Shown one piece after another: positions 53,295-63,010 of a stretch of 64,000 nucleotides of DNA (the stretch's first letter is position 1; each line of letters begins with the position of its first letter). Made by a program: the position numbers and the translations under genes. The stretch is from the NCBI RefSeq assembly GCF_902477725.1, contig NZ_CABSIF010000008.1, forward strand, positions 1-64,000, given 5' to 3'. This stretch comes from an uncultured Desulfovibrio sp. Lineage in GTDB: Bacteria; Desulfobacterota; Desulfovibrionia; Desulfovibrionales; Desulfovibrionaceae. The notes under the pieces were generated by a model. It was given only the letters and a program-made list of their open reading frames with translations, searched no databases and was not told the origin of the DNA.

Positions 53295-54449
53295 TTAGCT
53301 CTTGATGCTGAAATTGAGCTTGCTCTGCATGTTCTGCACGCTCTTGCTCAGGGTGCTCATGGCGTCGTCAAATTCCTTTTGCAGGCTGTCCATGAGTTCA
53401 TGCACCGAGATAATCTTGTTCACGCGCGCCACGTTGGCACCGCAAAAGGCAAAACCGCGTTCAAGATTGCCCCTCATGGCGTTGATGAGCGCCTGGGCGA
53501 TGCAATAGGGCGTTTTTTCCTGTTCGCAGGTATGCACACAGTGGAACACGCACTTGAAAGGCTTTTTCTTGCCCTCGCGCGAGGCCGTGATGAATTCATT
53601 GCCAAGAGCACGGCCAGGCATGCCCACCGGGCTTTTGATAATGGTGATGTCTTCATCGCGCGCCGTGAGGTAGCTCTGCTTGAAGCGGTCATCAGCATCG
53701 CATTCGTGGGTGGCCACAAAGCGGGTACCCATCTGCACGCCGGAAGCGCCAAGATCAAGGAACTTCATGATGTCCGCGCCGGAATAGACGCCGCCAGCGG
53801 CAATAACAGGCACGGCTCGACCGCACTTGTCTTCCATAGCCTTGGCGGCATCCACCACCTGCGGCACCAAAACTTCAAGCGAGTGACCGGGATCCTGCAA
53901 CTCTTCAGCCTTGAAGCCGAGGTGGCCGCCAGCCTTGGGGCCTTCAACCACAAAGGCGTCAGGCGTGTAACCAAAGCGCGAAGCCCATTTTTTGGCGATT
54001 ACCGTGGCCGCTCTGGCTGAAGAAACAATGGGAACCAGTTTGGTTTTGAATTCTTCTTTCTTTTCCTCGCACACCTGCAACAGGTGATGCGGCATGTCGA
54101 GGGGAAGGCCAGCGCCTGAAAAGATGATGTCCACCTTGTTTTCAACGGCGGTGCGTACCATCTGGCTGAACGTGGTAAGCGCCACCATCAGGTTGACGCC
54201 AATAATACCGTTGCTGAGTTCGCGGGCTTTCAATATTTCATTGCGCAGGGCGCGCAGATTGGCTGTAAGGGGATCCTTGGCCACATCGGGTTCTTTCATG
54301 CCGATCATGGCCCCGGCGATGACGCCGATACCACCCTGATTGGCAACAGCCGACGCCAGCCCGGAAAGCGAAATGCCCACGCCCATGCCACCCTGAACTA
54401 CAGGGATTTTAGCCGTGAGATCACCTATCTTGAGTGCGGGAAAAGACAT
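53295..54449 (-). CDS. Nitronate monooxygenase / FabK-like FMN protein
   Basis: A 384-aa TIM-barrel flavoprotein of the 2-nitropropane dioxygenase/nitronate monooxygenase and FabK superfamily. Markers: PVVQGGMGVGISLSGLASAVANQGGIGVI, NLMVAL, IIFSGAGLP, FVVEGPKAGGHLG, VPVIAAGGVYSGADIMKFLDLGASGVQMGTRFVATHECDA. A C-terminal region with several Cys (CVFHCVHTC, YCIAQ) extends past the usual barrel. The substrate (nitronate, enoyl-ACP or other) cannot be told from sequence alone. GGAGG lies eight bases before the ATG. Monocistronic. Confidence 0.88.
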   Translation of the reverse strand: MSFPALKIGDLTAKIPVVQGGMGVGISLSGLASAVANQGGIGVIAGAMIGMKEPDVAKDPLTANLRALRNEILKARELSNGIIGVNLMVALTTFSQMVRTAVENKVDIIFSGAGLPLDMPHHLLQVCEEKKEEFKTKLVPIVSSARAATVIAKKWASRFGYTPDAFVVEGPKAGGHLGFKAEELQDPGHSLEVLVPQVVDAAKAMEDKCGRAVPVIAAGGVYSGADIMKFLDLGASGVQMGTRFVATHECDADDRFKQSYLTARDEDITIIKSPVGMPGRALGNEFITASREGKKKPFKCVFHCVHTCEQEKTPYCIAQALINAMRGNLERGFAFCGANVARVNKIISVHELMDSLQKEFDDAMSTLSKSVQNMQSKLNFSIKS

Positions 54450-54591
54450 TGCAAGACCTCCGTCCTGTCCGTAAGCAGGGTGTCATTTTGCATCGTTTCG
54501 ATTTCAAACGACATACCTATGTTTGCCGGGAAGCATAGCTGGTAATTTCACAAGACGCAACAATCATCTTTATAATATGTATTCCGGCCCG

Positions 54592-57500
54592 TTATCCTGC
54601 ACACAATGAAGCATAGGGGCACCAGTCGCAATGGCGGTCTGGACGCGCCGTAAACGACGGCGCATGGCGCATGTGCAGCAATACAAGAGAAAGCGCCGCA
54701 TGGCAGTATCCAATGGCCTCCGCCAGGTCTTCATCCACCAGCCCGCCAAAAAGGGGATACTCCCTGCCAGCATCGCGCAGTTCAACCAGCGCGGCGTCGC
54801 CAACCGGGCCAAGGCCGCTGCCCACAGCCATGCTCACATAGCAGGGCAATTGCAGGCTGGGCAGCCGGGGCCGCAACTCTTCAAAGAGGGTATCCATATC
54901 TTCAAGCATCTGGGGGTCCGGCTCATATTCGCCGCCCACCTGCGTCTGGCGCAAGGCCTCAAAAAGGCTCTCAGTACGCCTGAAATAAAGGATGTCACCC
55001 CACAAGCTTCCATCATGTAATTTAAGGCTGCCTGTCTTGTAGTCAAGGATGTGCAGCAGGTCATCGCGCCGGTCAATGCGATCCATTATGCCCCTGAAGG
55101 AATATTCACCGCCAGCCAGCGACAGCGTGGCCTTGAGTTCTTCCTCCAGCGCAACAATGATTGTGCTGTCGGGCTGATTGTCCAGAAAACGATTCAAACG
55201 CACAGGGGCGGCTTCTTCCAGCATGAGGCAGCTGTCCGGCGGCAAAAGGCGGCGCAGGTCGGCCTTTTCAAGCTCCTCATGAAAACGCGCAAGCATGGTG
55301 TCGCGGCTGATATCGCCCCGGCGCACCTCTTTATTGAGATACGGTTCATACAGTGCGTGCAGCGTATCGTGAATGCAGGTGCCCACGGCTGCGGGGTCGT
55401 CGCCTTCGTTGACTTCCTTCGGTGGCTGCAAGCCGCAGAGGTACTGCCAGGCAAAGCGCAGAGGGCACTGCTGGTAAACATCCAGCCGGGTAGGTGAAAG
55501 CGGTTTTTGCAGAAGGGCCAGCATGGCCTCGTGCAGGGCCTCTGTGCGGGGCAGGCTTTTGGGCGCGGCAGGGGTGCTGCGCACCACGCAACGAGCCACC
55601 CCCAGCGGCTCCTGACCGGGCACAAGCAGCTCGCCACGGCGCTGTTCTTCTTCCCACAGCAGTTGCTCCACAAAGCGACTGCGGCTTTTTTTGCCGTCAA
55701 AGAGCGCAGAGCGGCTGATGCCCTCCTGCCAGAAAAAGCGTACCTCCTTCGCCCCGGCGCAGAGCCGGTACAGCGTGTGGGCTGTGGCGCGTTCGCGCCT
55801 GCGAGCATCGGGCAGGCCAAGCACCTGCCGCAGGGAATCAGGCAGCAGGGGATCCTGCGCAGGGTTGCCGGGCAGCTTGTCGTCCGTGGCGTCCACAATA
55901 AGCACCCTGTCAAAGTGCAGCAGGCGCGTTTCAAGCATGCCCAGCACCTGCAAGCCTGTGAGCGGCTCCGCCTCAAACGGTACCCGCTCCTGTTGCAGCA
56001 CCTCGCGCACTATGCCGTGCAACACGCTGGTGGGAAAGGGCGTCTGCGCGAGGCAGTTTTGCCGCAACACAGGGGCCGCATGGCGGGCAAGTCGGTACAT
56101 GGCTTCCGCATCCAGCGGAAAATGCCGCCACATGTCGCCGCCGTTGCGCAGCAGAAAATCGCAGATGTTTTGCAGACACAGGGCCATGCCCTCGGTAGTG
56201 TCCACCTGCCCCGGCTGGCGCACCAGCACATTGAGCGTGGCTTCAAAAAGCTCAAAAAGCGCAGGATGCATGCCCGGGGCGCACTCCCGGGCAACCTCGT
56301 CCATATCCACAAACCGCGCCCCGCCGCGAATCATGCCCTCAATGCGGCGCAAGACCTCGCGCAAATAAAGGGGCGTTGCGCTGCCGTCATCCACGCGCAG
56401 CAGGTTCAGGTAGGGGTGCCGCAGGCACTGGAGCAGGTTGCGCCAGTAATAGCGGCCATCTTCCGTCCTGTTTTCCTGCAATTGCAGTAAAGCCTCAAGC
56501 AGACGGTTGAGGGGCGAACGTTCCAGCGGATAGCCCATGGAAACGTTGACATCCTTGTTGGGCAAATGGTGCAGAACGGGCATGAGCAGGGCGCTATCTG
56601 TGAGCACAACCGCCGTAGAAAGCCCGTCAGACGCGGATATGCCACTGTCCCCGTTTTCTGCCCCATTGCTGGCCCTGCTGGCATCGCTATGTGGCACGGA
56701 CAGTTCTTCATGCAATGCTTTAAGTTGTGAATGGCAATCGTACCCGGCAAAAAAAGATATGCGCGGCTTGTGCGTGGCCTCGGCGTCCGTGGGTTCCACG
56801 GCAAGGCGCGCCGTGGCCTTCCAGCGGCGCAGCCAGACGGCCTGCGCTTCGCACGCCCAGTGCGGTGCGGTGCCCAAAGCCAGCGCCGGGTCTGCATGCA
56901 GGCAAATCTGCCCGCCCGCATGCCAGAGCCTGTGCAGCAGGGCTTCCTCACTGCCGGTGAGCAGCGAAAATCCGGCCATCACAACGGGGCGGTCATCTGC
57001 GGGCGTAAAAAAGCGGGGCAGGGCAAGTCCGTCTCCGCTGACGGTAAAGGCGTCCAATCCCGGTGTCGTCCAGCGGCGAGCCTCCAGCGCGGCCACATAG
57101 GCCTTGCCGATGCGCCCCAGAGCGCCCAGCAGGGCAGCCGCAGGGCCGGAAACCTCCTGTTCCACATGGCTGAGATCCACAGCAGCCACACGCTGGCCCA
57201 GCATTTCTTCCAGCAGGTTTGAGAGCCGCAAGCCCCAGGGCAGAAAGTGCGCCATGTCCATGCGGGCAAAACGTGCGGCAAGGCCCTCGTCATCCTGCGC
57301 GAGGCCCATAACGCACTCGTGCAGCAGGGCGACCCTGTCCAGCACGTTGGCAGTGTGCAGAGGGTCTGCGCTGGTTTGCGAGCGCCATGCCGAAATAACA
57401 TCCGCCAGGGTCATGACCTTGGGCAGCAAGCCCTGATAACCTTCTTCCGCGTAGAGCTTGGTGAGGTACCGCCAGGGCCGGTTGTGGGGCACGATCAGCA

Positions 57501-57603
57501 GGGTTGCGCCTGCCCGCCCCTTGCCAATCCTGGTCAGAAAGGCTTTGAGGTCGGGCAGGAAGGGACGTTGCCAGGGAAAAACGAGAATCGGCGATAAGCT
57601 CAT
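54592..57603 (-). CDS. addB: AddB-like helicase-exonuclease subunit (PD-(D/E)XK nuclease)
   Basis: 1003 aa. An inactive-helicase-like N-terminal part (RPFLPDLKAFLTRIGKG, IVPHNRPWRYLTKLYA) precedes a C-terminal RecB-type nuclease: FRGIMDRIDRRDDLLHILDYKTG (D-x-D...DYKTG). Cysteines flank it (YQQCPLRF, then CDWCPYASLCAG at the end), matching the iron-sulfur cluster of AddB nucleases. Works with AddA to resect double-strand breaks for RecA. The ATG at 57603 overlaps the addA stop (ATGA); twelve upstream codons in the frame re-read addA. Confidence 0.86.
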   Translation of the reverse strand: MSLSPILVFPWQRPFLPDLKAFLTRIGKGRAGATLLIVPHNRPWRYLTKLYAEEGYQGLLPKVMTLADVISAWRSQTSADPLHTANVLDRVALLHECVMGLAQDDEGLAARFARMDMAHFLPWGLRLSNLLEEMLGQRVAAVDLSHVEQEVSGPAAALLGALGRIGKAYVAALEARRWTTPGLDAFTVSGDGLALPRFFTPADDRPVVMAGFSLLTGSEEALLHRLWHAGGQICLHADPALALGTAPHWACEAQAVWLRRWKATARLAVEPTDAEATHKPRISFFAGYDCHSQLKALHEELSVPHSDASRASNGAENGDSGISASDGLSTAVVLTDSALLMPVLHHLPNKDVNVSMGYPLERSPLNRLLEALLQLQENRTEDGRYYWRNLLQCLRHPYLNLLRVDDGSATPLYLREVLRRIEGMIRGGARFVDMDEVARECAPGMHPALFELFEATLNVLVRQPGQVDTTEGMALCLQNICDFLLRNGGDMWRHFPLDAEAMYRLARHAAPVLRQNCLAQTPFPTSVLHGIVREVLQQERVPFEAEPLTGLQVLGMLETRLLHFDRVLIVDATDDKLPGNPAQDPLLPDSLRQVLGLPDARRRERATAHTLYRLCAGAKEVRFFWQEGISRSALFDGKKSRSRFVEQLLWEEEQRRGELLVPGQEPLGVARCVVRSTPAAPKSLPRTEALHEAMLALLQKPLSPTRLDVYQQCPLRFAWQYLCGLQPPKEVNEGDDPAAVGTCIHDTLHALYEPYLNKEVRRGDISRDTMLARFHEELEKADLRRLLPPDSCLMLEEAAPVRLNRFLDNQPDSTIIVALEEELKATLSLAGGEYSFRGIMDRIDRRDDLLHILDYKTGSLKLHDGSLWGDILYFRRTESLFEALRQTQVGGEYEPDPQMLEDMDTLFEELRPRLPSLQLPCYVSMAVGSGLGPVGDAALVELRDAGREYPLFGGLVDEDLAEAIGYCHAALSLVLLHMRHAPSFTARPDRHCDWCPYASLCAG

Positions 57604-60600
57604 GCCTGAGCCTCCGTGGCGGGCAAAAGATCGCTGCAACGCTCGGCAAAGGCCGAAACGCCGTGCGCTTCCACAAGCTGAAACCGCCGTAAATCAAGGT
57701 ACACCAGCAGGCCGCGCGCACTGCCGGGGGCGCAGTCGTTTCCGGCTTCCAGGCAGGCAAGGTAGGTCTGTAGCTGCGCCACGTGATCTGCTTCCGGCTG
57801 GCCGCTTTTATAATCAAGCACCAGCGGTCCCCACGGCTCATGCACCAGCAAATCCATGCGCAGCAAGCGCCCCTCGGCGTCCATGAGCGAATGTTCGGGC
57901 CAGCCCGCTTGCAGCCAGCGAGCCGCCTGCGGCTGCGAGGCAAACCATTGCAGCGCCGCAACGGCATTTTCCCGCAACGCGGCCTCGTCCGGCACAGGCA
58001 GGGAAAAATGCCCAAGGCCGAAGTTCAGCGCCGCCTGCGCGTCCGCCTGCGGATTGCCTGTTATGTGAAGATGTTCAAGGCACAGATGCAGGAAACTGCC
58101 CCTGTCTTCTGCGCGAAAACTGAATCCTGCCAGAGGATTACGAAAAATTTTGAGGCGCGGCAGCCACTGCATGGGCCGCCAGGCGGGGTCGGCAAAGCCA
58201 GCGGAATCTCCAGCATATGGAGCCATTGCATCGCTTGGGGCAATATCCACAGGGGAATTGGCAGCGTTTTCCTTGCCTTCCGGGCTTTCCGCAACATCCG
58301 GCTTGCTGCCCCAGGGGGCCGCGGCAGAAGTCCTCGCAGCACTTGCAACCGGGGCGGCATCGTGCGCGGCTGGCTCCTCGCCCACGGTGTAGGGGGCTGT
58401 GAACCCGGCCTGTTCCATAAGCATATCCAGCACGTCACTGGTAGAGCCGCGCCCGCCCACGGTGCTGGTGCGCAGCACGTAGAGCGCATCGCGCGCACGG
58501 GTAAAGGCCACATAGAGCAGGTGGACGTTTTCGCGGCACTGGCGGGCAAGCTCCTGATGATAGGGCGCACCCAGATGCTTTCTGTTGCCCACGGCAAGGC
58601 GCAGGCCCTCGCGCTCGACCATCACGGTTTCATTGCCCATGCGGGCGCGCAGGTCTGTCCACGGCACAATGACCACCGGGGCTTCCAGGCCTTTGGATTT
58701 GTGGATGGTCATGACGCGCACTGCATCCATGTTTTCGGGCATGGGCACCTTTTCTTCGCCGCTTTTGGCGTGCCAGTGCTCCAGAAATGTGGGCAGGGTG
58801 GCAAGGCCCTTTTCTTCCGCGCTGTGCAGCACTTCCATGAAGCGCCGCAAAAAGGTCTCCGCCTCGGGATAGCGCCGCTCCACATCCAGCCGGGCAAACC
58901 ATTCAAGCGTCATGTCATAGGGCGTCATGAGGCCGGATTGACTGTGGAACGGAGCAAGCAGCCGCTGCCAGATTTCTGGCCAGCGCCTTTTGAACCGCTG
59001 GAACAGCGGCCCGCCTTTGGATGCGGCGCACCAGCCAGCAATGTCCTCGTGCACGAGAGCCGCAGCTTCGGGATGCTCCCTGAATATGCTGCCGCACACA
59101 AGGCTCATAAAGGCGATGTCGTCCTCTGGGTTATCAAGAAAGGAGAGCAGGGCCACGGCCTGCACCACCAGCGGATGCGCGGCAAGCCGCAGGCTGTTTT
59201 CTGTAATCACGGGAATATTTTCACGGATCAGCCTGTCGGCCACAAGGGTGGCCTTGCCGTTGCTGCGCACGAGAATGAGCACATCGGCCCAGGGATGGTG
59301 CGGCTCAATATCCTCATGCAACAGTGTGCAGAGGCGTTCAAGCACATCTTCGCCCAGAGCCTCGGCATCCACGGAAAGGATGGTCTCCACGCGTACAAAG
59401 CCGCCCTCGCGGGCATTTTCAGGGCATTGCTGCTCCGTGCCCGCAAAGGCGCGCACAAGGCCCTGAGCGGCCTGCCCGCAGATTTCCGGCGGGGTGCCCG
59501 AGGGCAAAAGGGCGGCCATGACCTTTGCGGCCATGGCCGGCTGCGCCAAGGGGCCGAAAATGCCGTTGTTGTGCTGCACGATTTCGCGGCGGCTGCGCCA
59601 GTTATAGGGCAGATTGTCGCGCTGGCCGTCAGGCGCGAGGGCTGTGAGGCCCGCATCGTCAAACACGCCGTCAAAAAGTTCCGGCTCGCCACCACGCCAG
59701 CCGTAAATGGACTGCTTGACGTCACCCACCCAGGTGAGGGAGCCGCCGCGCGAGAGCGCTTCTTCTACAAGGGGACGCAGCGCGTACCATTGCTCGCGGC
59801 TGGTATCCTGAAATTCATCCACCAGAAAATGCGTGAGGCGCGAGCCCATGCGGCACAGGGCTTCGGGCACGCCGTTGTCGCTTTCAAGCACCTGCCGCGC
59901 CATGTGCGGAATCAGCAGGCCCGGCAGGCTGCCTTCCTGCCGCTGGTTTTGCACAAAGGCCTGCACAAGGGTACGCGCCAGCAAGAGCACGGGGGCAAGC
60001 CCCACAGCCTGACGCAGTAGGGGAGCGGTATCCGCCAGAATCCCGGCTGCTCGGGCAAAGGCCTCGTAGGCTTTTTGCACTTCGTCGCTGACCACGGGTT
60101 TTTTCAAAAACAGGTCGGACGCGCTGGCCTTGCTAAGGTATGCCGAAGTCTTGCACTGCCCGGCGGCAATGGCTTCTACAGCCGCGAGGGCGTTTTTGCT
60201 GAAATTGAGCCCGCTGGCAGCCGCAGCGGCCAGAAAAATATTGGCATGGGTAACGGCCATGCTCTCCACTTCGCTCAGCCGTTTGTGCAGGGTTTCTGTG
60301 GGCGAAATGTCTTCAAAGCGCCCGAGCAGCACGTCATCCAACAGGCCGCGCAACTGGTTGAGCAGCTTTTCGCCCGCAAGAAAGCCCGTACTGTTCTCCC
60401 GCCAGGCCATGGCCCGATAGACCTCGCGCAGCAGGGAGCGCATGGTTTCATCGCCCTGCCATGCACGTTCAAGCAATACATCAAGGTAGGGGGTGAGCAC
60501 TTCTTCCGTGGCAAAAACAGGCTGAAAATCCGGATGCAGATCAAGTTCCAGCGCTGCCGCGCGCACAATGAGGTGCAGCAGGCTGTCAATAGTGCGGATG

Positions 60601-60929
60601 TTCAGCGCGCCCATATCGCGCATGATCACATCCACCCAGCGGGAGGCCTGATCGGGCGAAAGCGCAAGCCCGCCCAAGGGCTGCCCAAGGGCCGCGCTCT
60701 TGAGCTGCCGGATAACGCGGTCGCGCATTTCGGTAGCAGCGGCATTGGTAAAGGTAATGGCGAGGATGTCGCCCCAGCCGCAGCGGCCCCCCGGCAAAAG
60801 CACGCAGGCCGAGGAGGCAGAAGCACTCGCGGGCGGCCCGCTCTGCACCAGCCTTTGCAGAAAACAATGTGTCAATTCATAGGTCTTGCCAGAACCGGCA
60901 GAGGCCTTGACCTGTCGGAGATGCTTCAT
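57600..60929 (-). CDS. addA: AddA-like UvrD-family helicase-nuclease
   Basis: 1109 aa. Motif I is KASAGSGKTYELTHCFLQRL at the N-terminus. Motif Ia-like ITFTNAAATEMRDR, motif II VDEFQDTSREQW, motif III GDVKQSIYGWRGG, and motifs V-VI VMTIHKSKGLEAPVVIVPW and LLYVAFTRARDALYV follow. The C-terminal RecB-type nuclease shows LVHEPWGPLVLDYKSG. Superfamily 1 3'-5' helicase plus exonuclease of a RecBCD/AddAB-type complex. It is preceded 8 bases upstream by a phosphofructokinase gene and followed by addB with overlap, so all are likely cotranscribed. No RecC/RecD candidate is present, favouring AddAB. Confidence 0.9.
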   Translation of the reverse strand: MKHLRQVKASAGSGKTYELTHCFLQRLVQSGPPASASASSACVLLPGGRCGWGDILAITFTNAAATEMRDRVIRQLKSAALGQPLGGLALSPDQASRWVDVIMRDMGALNIRTIDSLLHLIVRAAALELDLHPDFQPVFATEEVLTPYLDVLLERAWQGDETMRSLLREVYRAMAWRENSTGFLAGEKLLNQLRGLLDDVLLGRFEDISPTETLHKRLSEVESMAVTHANIFLAAAAASGLNFSKNALAAVEAIAAGQCKTSAYLSKASASDLFLKKPVVSDEVQKAYEAFARAAGILADTAPLLRQAVGLAPVLLLARTLVQAFVQNQRQEGSLPGLLIPHMARQVLESDNGVPEALCRMGSRLTHFLVDEFQDTSREQWYALRPLVEEALSRGGSLTWVGDVKQSIYGWRGGEPELFDGVFDDAGLTALAPDGQRDNLPYNWRSRREIVQHNNGIFGPLAQPAMAAKVMAALLPSGTPPEICGQAAQGLVRAFAGTEQQCPENAREGGFVRVETILSVDAEALGEDVLERLCTLLHEDIEPHHPWADVLILVRSNGKATLVADRLIRENIPVITENSLRLAAHPLVVQAVALLSFLDNPEDDIAFMSLVCGSIFREHPEAAALVHEDIAGWCAASKGGPLFQRFKRRWPEIWQRLLAPFHSQSGLMTPYDMTLEWFARLDVERRYPEAETFLRRFMEVLHSAEEKGLATLPTFLEHWHAKSGEEKVPMPENMDAVRVMTIHKSKGLEAPVVIVPWTDLRARMGNETVMVEREGLRLAVGNRKHLGAPYHQELARQCRENVHLLYVAFTRARDALYVLRTSTVGGRGSTSDVLDMLMEQAGFTAPYTVGEEPAAHDAAPVASAARTSAAAPWGSKPDVAESPEGKENAANSPVDIAPSDAMAPYAGDSAGFADPAWRPMQWLPRLKIFRNPLAGFSFRAEDRGSFLHLCLEHLHITGNPQADAQAALNFGLGHFSLPVPDEAALRENAVAALQWFASQPQAARWLQAGWPEHSLMDAEGRLLRMDLLVHEPWGPLVLDYKSGQPEADHVAQLQTYLACLEAGNDCAPGSARGLLVYLDLRRFQLVEAHGVSAFAERCSDLLPATEAQA

Positions 60930-60937
60930 GCTGCCGG

Positions 60938-62242
60938 TTACGCCGGGGGCAGCATGCCCTTCAGCATGCCCTGACCGGTGGATTCAAGCACAGCCCGCCA
61001 CAGGTCTGAATAGATGTTGAGCTTGCGGCGCTTGCGGGTCACAAGCTCCAGCGGCAGATGCACGTAACGATCCTGAATTTTGCCCACCACCATGTCTGTG
61101 CGTCCGGCCATGGCGGCATGCACTGCGTACTGGCCCAAAAATCCGCAATAGACCTTGTCGTTGGCGTTGGCCGGGATGGAGCGGATAATATAGCTCGGGT
61201 CAATGTATTTCAGCGAATGCTCAATGCCGCGCGCGCCAAGATAGGAACTGATATTCTTGCGCAGCAGGTCGGCCACATCACCAAGCACGGGGTTGCCCGA
61301 GACATCCTTGGCGGCGTGATTTTCCATAAGGTGCTGGCCTGCGCCCTCGGCTGCCACAATCACGGCATGCCCGCGCGAGCGCAGGCGTTCTTCCAGCGCG
61401 GGCAAAAGCCCGCCCTCGCCCTCAAGGGCAAAGGGAGCCTCGGGAATGAGCACAAAGTTCACTTCTTTGAGGGCCAGAGCCGCGCGCGCGGCGATAAAGC
61501 CCGATTCCCGCCCCATCAGCTTGACAAGGCCAATGCCGTTGGGCACGCCGCAGGCCTCGGTATGTGCGCATTCAATGGCCTCCGTGGCCTTGAAGGCGGC
61601 TGTTTCAAAGCCGAACGACTGGGGAATGAAGTTGATGTCGTTATCAATGGTTTTGGGGATGCCGATGACGGATATCTTGAGCCCGCGCGCCTGCACCTCG
61701 CTACTGATGGCAAGAGCGGCCTTCATGGTGCCGTCGCCGCCAATGACAAAGAGAGCGTTGACGTTGCTGCGTTCAAGGTTATCCACAATTTCCTCGGCAG
61801 GCTGCGGCCCGCGTGAGGAACCAAGCATGGTGCCGCCAAAACGGTGAATATCCGCCACGCTTGAAGGCGTAAGCTCAAAGGGAGCATGCCCGTACTTGGG
61901 AATAAAACCCTCAAGCCCGTAGGCGATGCCCAGAATGGAGGGCACGTTGTAGGCGTGGAAGGCCTCCATCACAATGGCGCGGATGACATCGTTGATGCCG
62001 GGGCAAAGCCCGCCGCAGGTCACGATGGCGCACTTGGCGCGGGTGGTGTCAAAATAGAGTTTTTTGCGCGGGCCAGCGGCCTCAAGGCATACGCTGAAGG
62101 GCGCGTTCACTTCTTCCGACAGTTCTTCATCCACAACAATCTGCACGGTCTTGTTGTCTGCCCATGTGCGGTAGGGCAGCACAGAATCAAGCTTGCAGGG
62201 GCCAAGCGTGCGGATTTCCGTTTCGAGCGAACATTCTTGCAT
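60938..62242 (-). CDS. 6-phosphofructokinase, TP0108/trypanosome-like type
   Basis: 434 aa. Phosphorylates fructose 6-phosphate in glycolysis. Markers: VTCGGLCPGINDVIRAIV, FVIGGDGTMKAAL, IPKTIDNDINFIPQSFGF, and GLVKLMGRESGFIAARAAL. GGDGT together with PKTIDND is the combination in the ATP-dependent enzymes of trypanosomes and related bacterial long PFKs. True PPi enzymes have GGDD. So ATP use is predicted but not proven. GAGG lies seven bases before the ATG. Second gene of an HD-pfk-addA-addB unit. Confidence 0.92.
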   Translation of the reverse strand: MQECSLETEIRTLGPCKLDSVLPYRTWADNKTVQIVVDEELSEEVNAPFSVCLEAAGPRKKLYFDTTRAKCAIVTCGGLCPGINDVIRAIVMEAFHAYNVPSILGIAYGLEGFIPKYGHAPFELTPSSVADIHRFGGTMLGSSRGPQPAEEIVDNLERSNVNALFVIGGDGTMKAALAISSEVQARGLKISVIGIPKTIDNDINFIPQSFGFETAAFKATEAIECAHTEACGVPNGIGLVKLMGRESGFIAARAALALKEVNFVLIPEAPFALEGEGGLLPALEERLRSRGHAVIVAAEGAGQHLMENHAAKDVSGNPVLGDVADLLRKNISSYLGARGIEHSLKYIDPSYIIRSIPANANDKVYCGFLGQYAVHAAMAGRTDMVVGKIQDRYVHLPLELVTRKRRKLNIYSDLWRAVLESTGQGMLKGMLPPA

Positions 62243-62266
62243 GGTGCAGCCTCGGCTGTTTTGGAG

Positions 62267-62827
62267 CTATTTGCTTAAACCAAGTTCCGCCGCATTGGCG
62301 CGCATGGCTTCGATGGACAGAGCCAGAAAAGCATCAAGCTCAAGCCCGGCCTCGGCGCACTGGCGGATGTTGTCGCGGCACACGCTGGCCGCAAAGGCTT
62401 TATCCTTCATCTTTTTCTTTATACTTTTAACTTCCATGCCTTCCATGCCCGTGGGGCGCATGAGCGCAGCGGCAGAGATAAGCCCGGTGACGGTTTCGCC
62501 GCAGCGCAGGGCGTAATCAAAGCGCGAGGCTGGGCCAGCCGCGCCGTTCATTTCCGCATTATGGGCGCGAATGGCCGTAAGGGCCTCATCCGGCAACTGG
62601 CCAGCCAGCATTTCTGCTGTGTCCAGCCCGTGCCGCGCGGCGTTTTCCGCCGTGGCGGGGTAGTCGAGGTCGTGCAAAAGGCCCGTGAGGCCCCAGAGGT
62701 CTTCATCTTCGCCAAAATGTTGGGCAAGGGCGCGCATTATGGCCTCGGAGGCCAGGGCATGCTGCAACAGGGAAGGCGGTGTTTTTTGCTCGGCCAGCAG
62801 GGTGAGGGCCGATTGACGTTCTATCAT
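62267..62827 (-). CDS. HD domain (HDIG-type) phosphohydrolase
   Basis: A 186-aa small HD-domain protein. The motif runs LQHALASEAIMRALAQHFG, LTGLLHDLDYP (HD pair), ARHGLDTAEML, and AIRAHNAEMNG. Proteins of this size in the HDIG group are metal-dependent phosphohydrolases, often uncharacterised. GGAG lies eight bases before the ATG. The phosphofructokinase gene begins 24 bases downstream. It diverges from the PSP1 gene. Confidence 0.85.
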   Translation of the reverse strand: MIERQSALTLLAEQKTPPSLLQHALASEAIMRALAQHFGEDEDLWGLTGLLHDLDYPATAENAARHGLDTAEMLAGQLPDEALTAIRAHNAEMNGAAGPASRFDYALRCGETVTGLISAAALMRPTGMEGMEVKSIKKKMKDKAFAASVCRDNIRQCAEAGLELDAFLALSIEAMRANAAELGLSK

Positions 62828-63010
62828 GGCAAGTACTCCCTTATGTTTAAAAATGTAAATCAGGCAACCCGGCTTTGCAAGCCGCGCGAGGGTGAACGGC
62901 CGATGCGCAGCCGTGGCCCGACCCGCAGCCCAGTTGACAGCACGGCATTAATGACGGAAAAGAATCTTTTCGGAATACATATTCCACTACCTTTGCCGAA
63001 GCGACAATTT

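Noticed and set aside
57783..60020. 745-codon plus-strand open frame
   Set aside because: Antisense to addA, which has all helicase motifs; the open frame is a codon-bias artefact.
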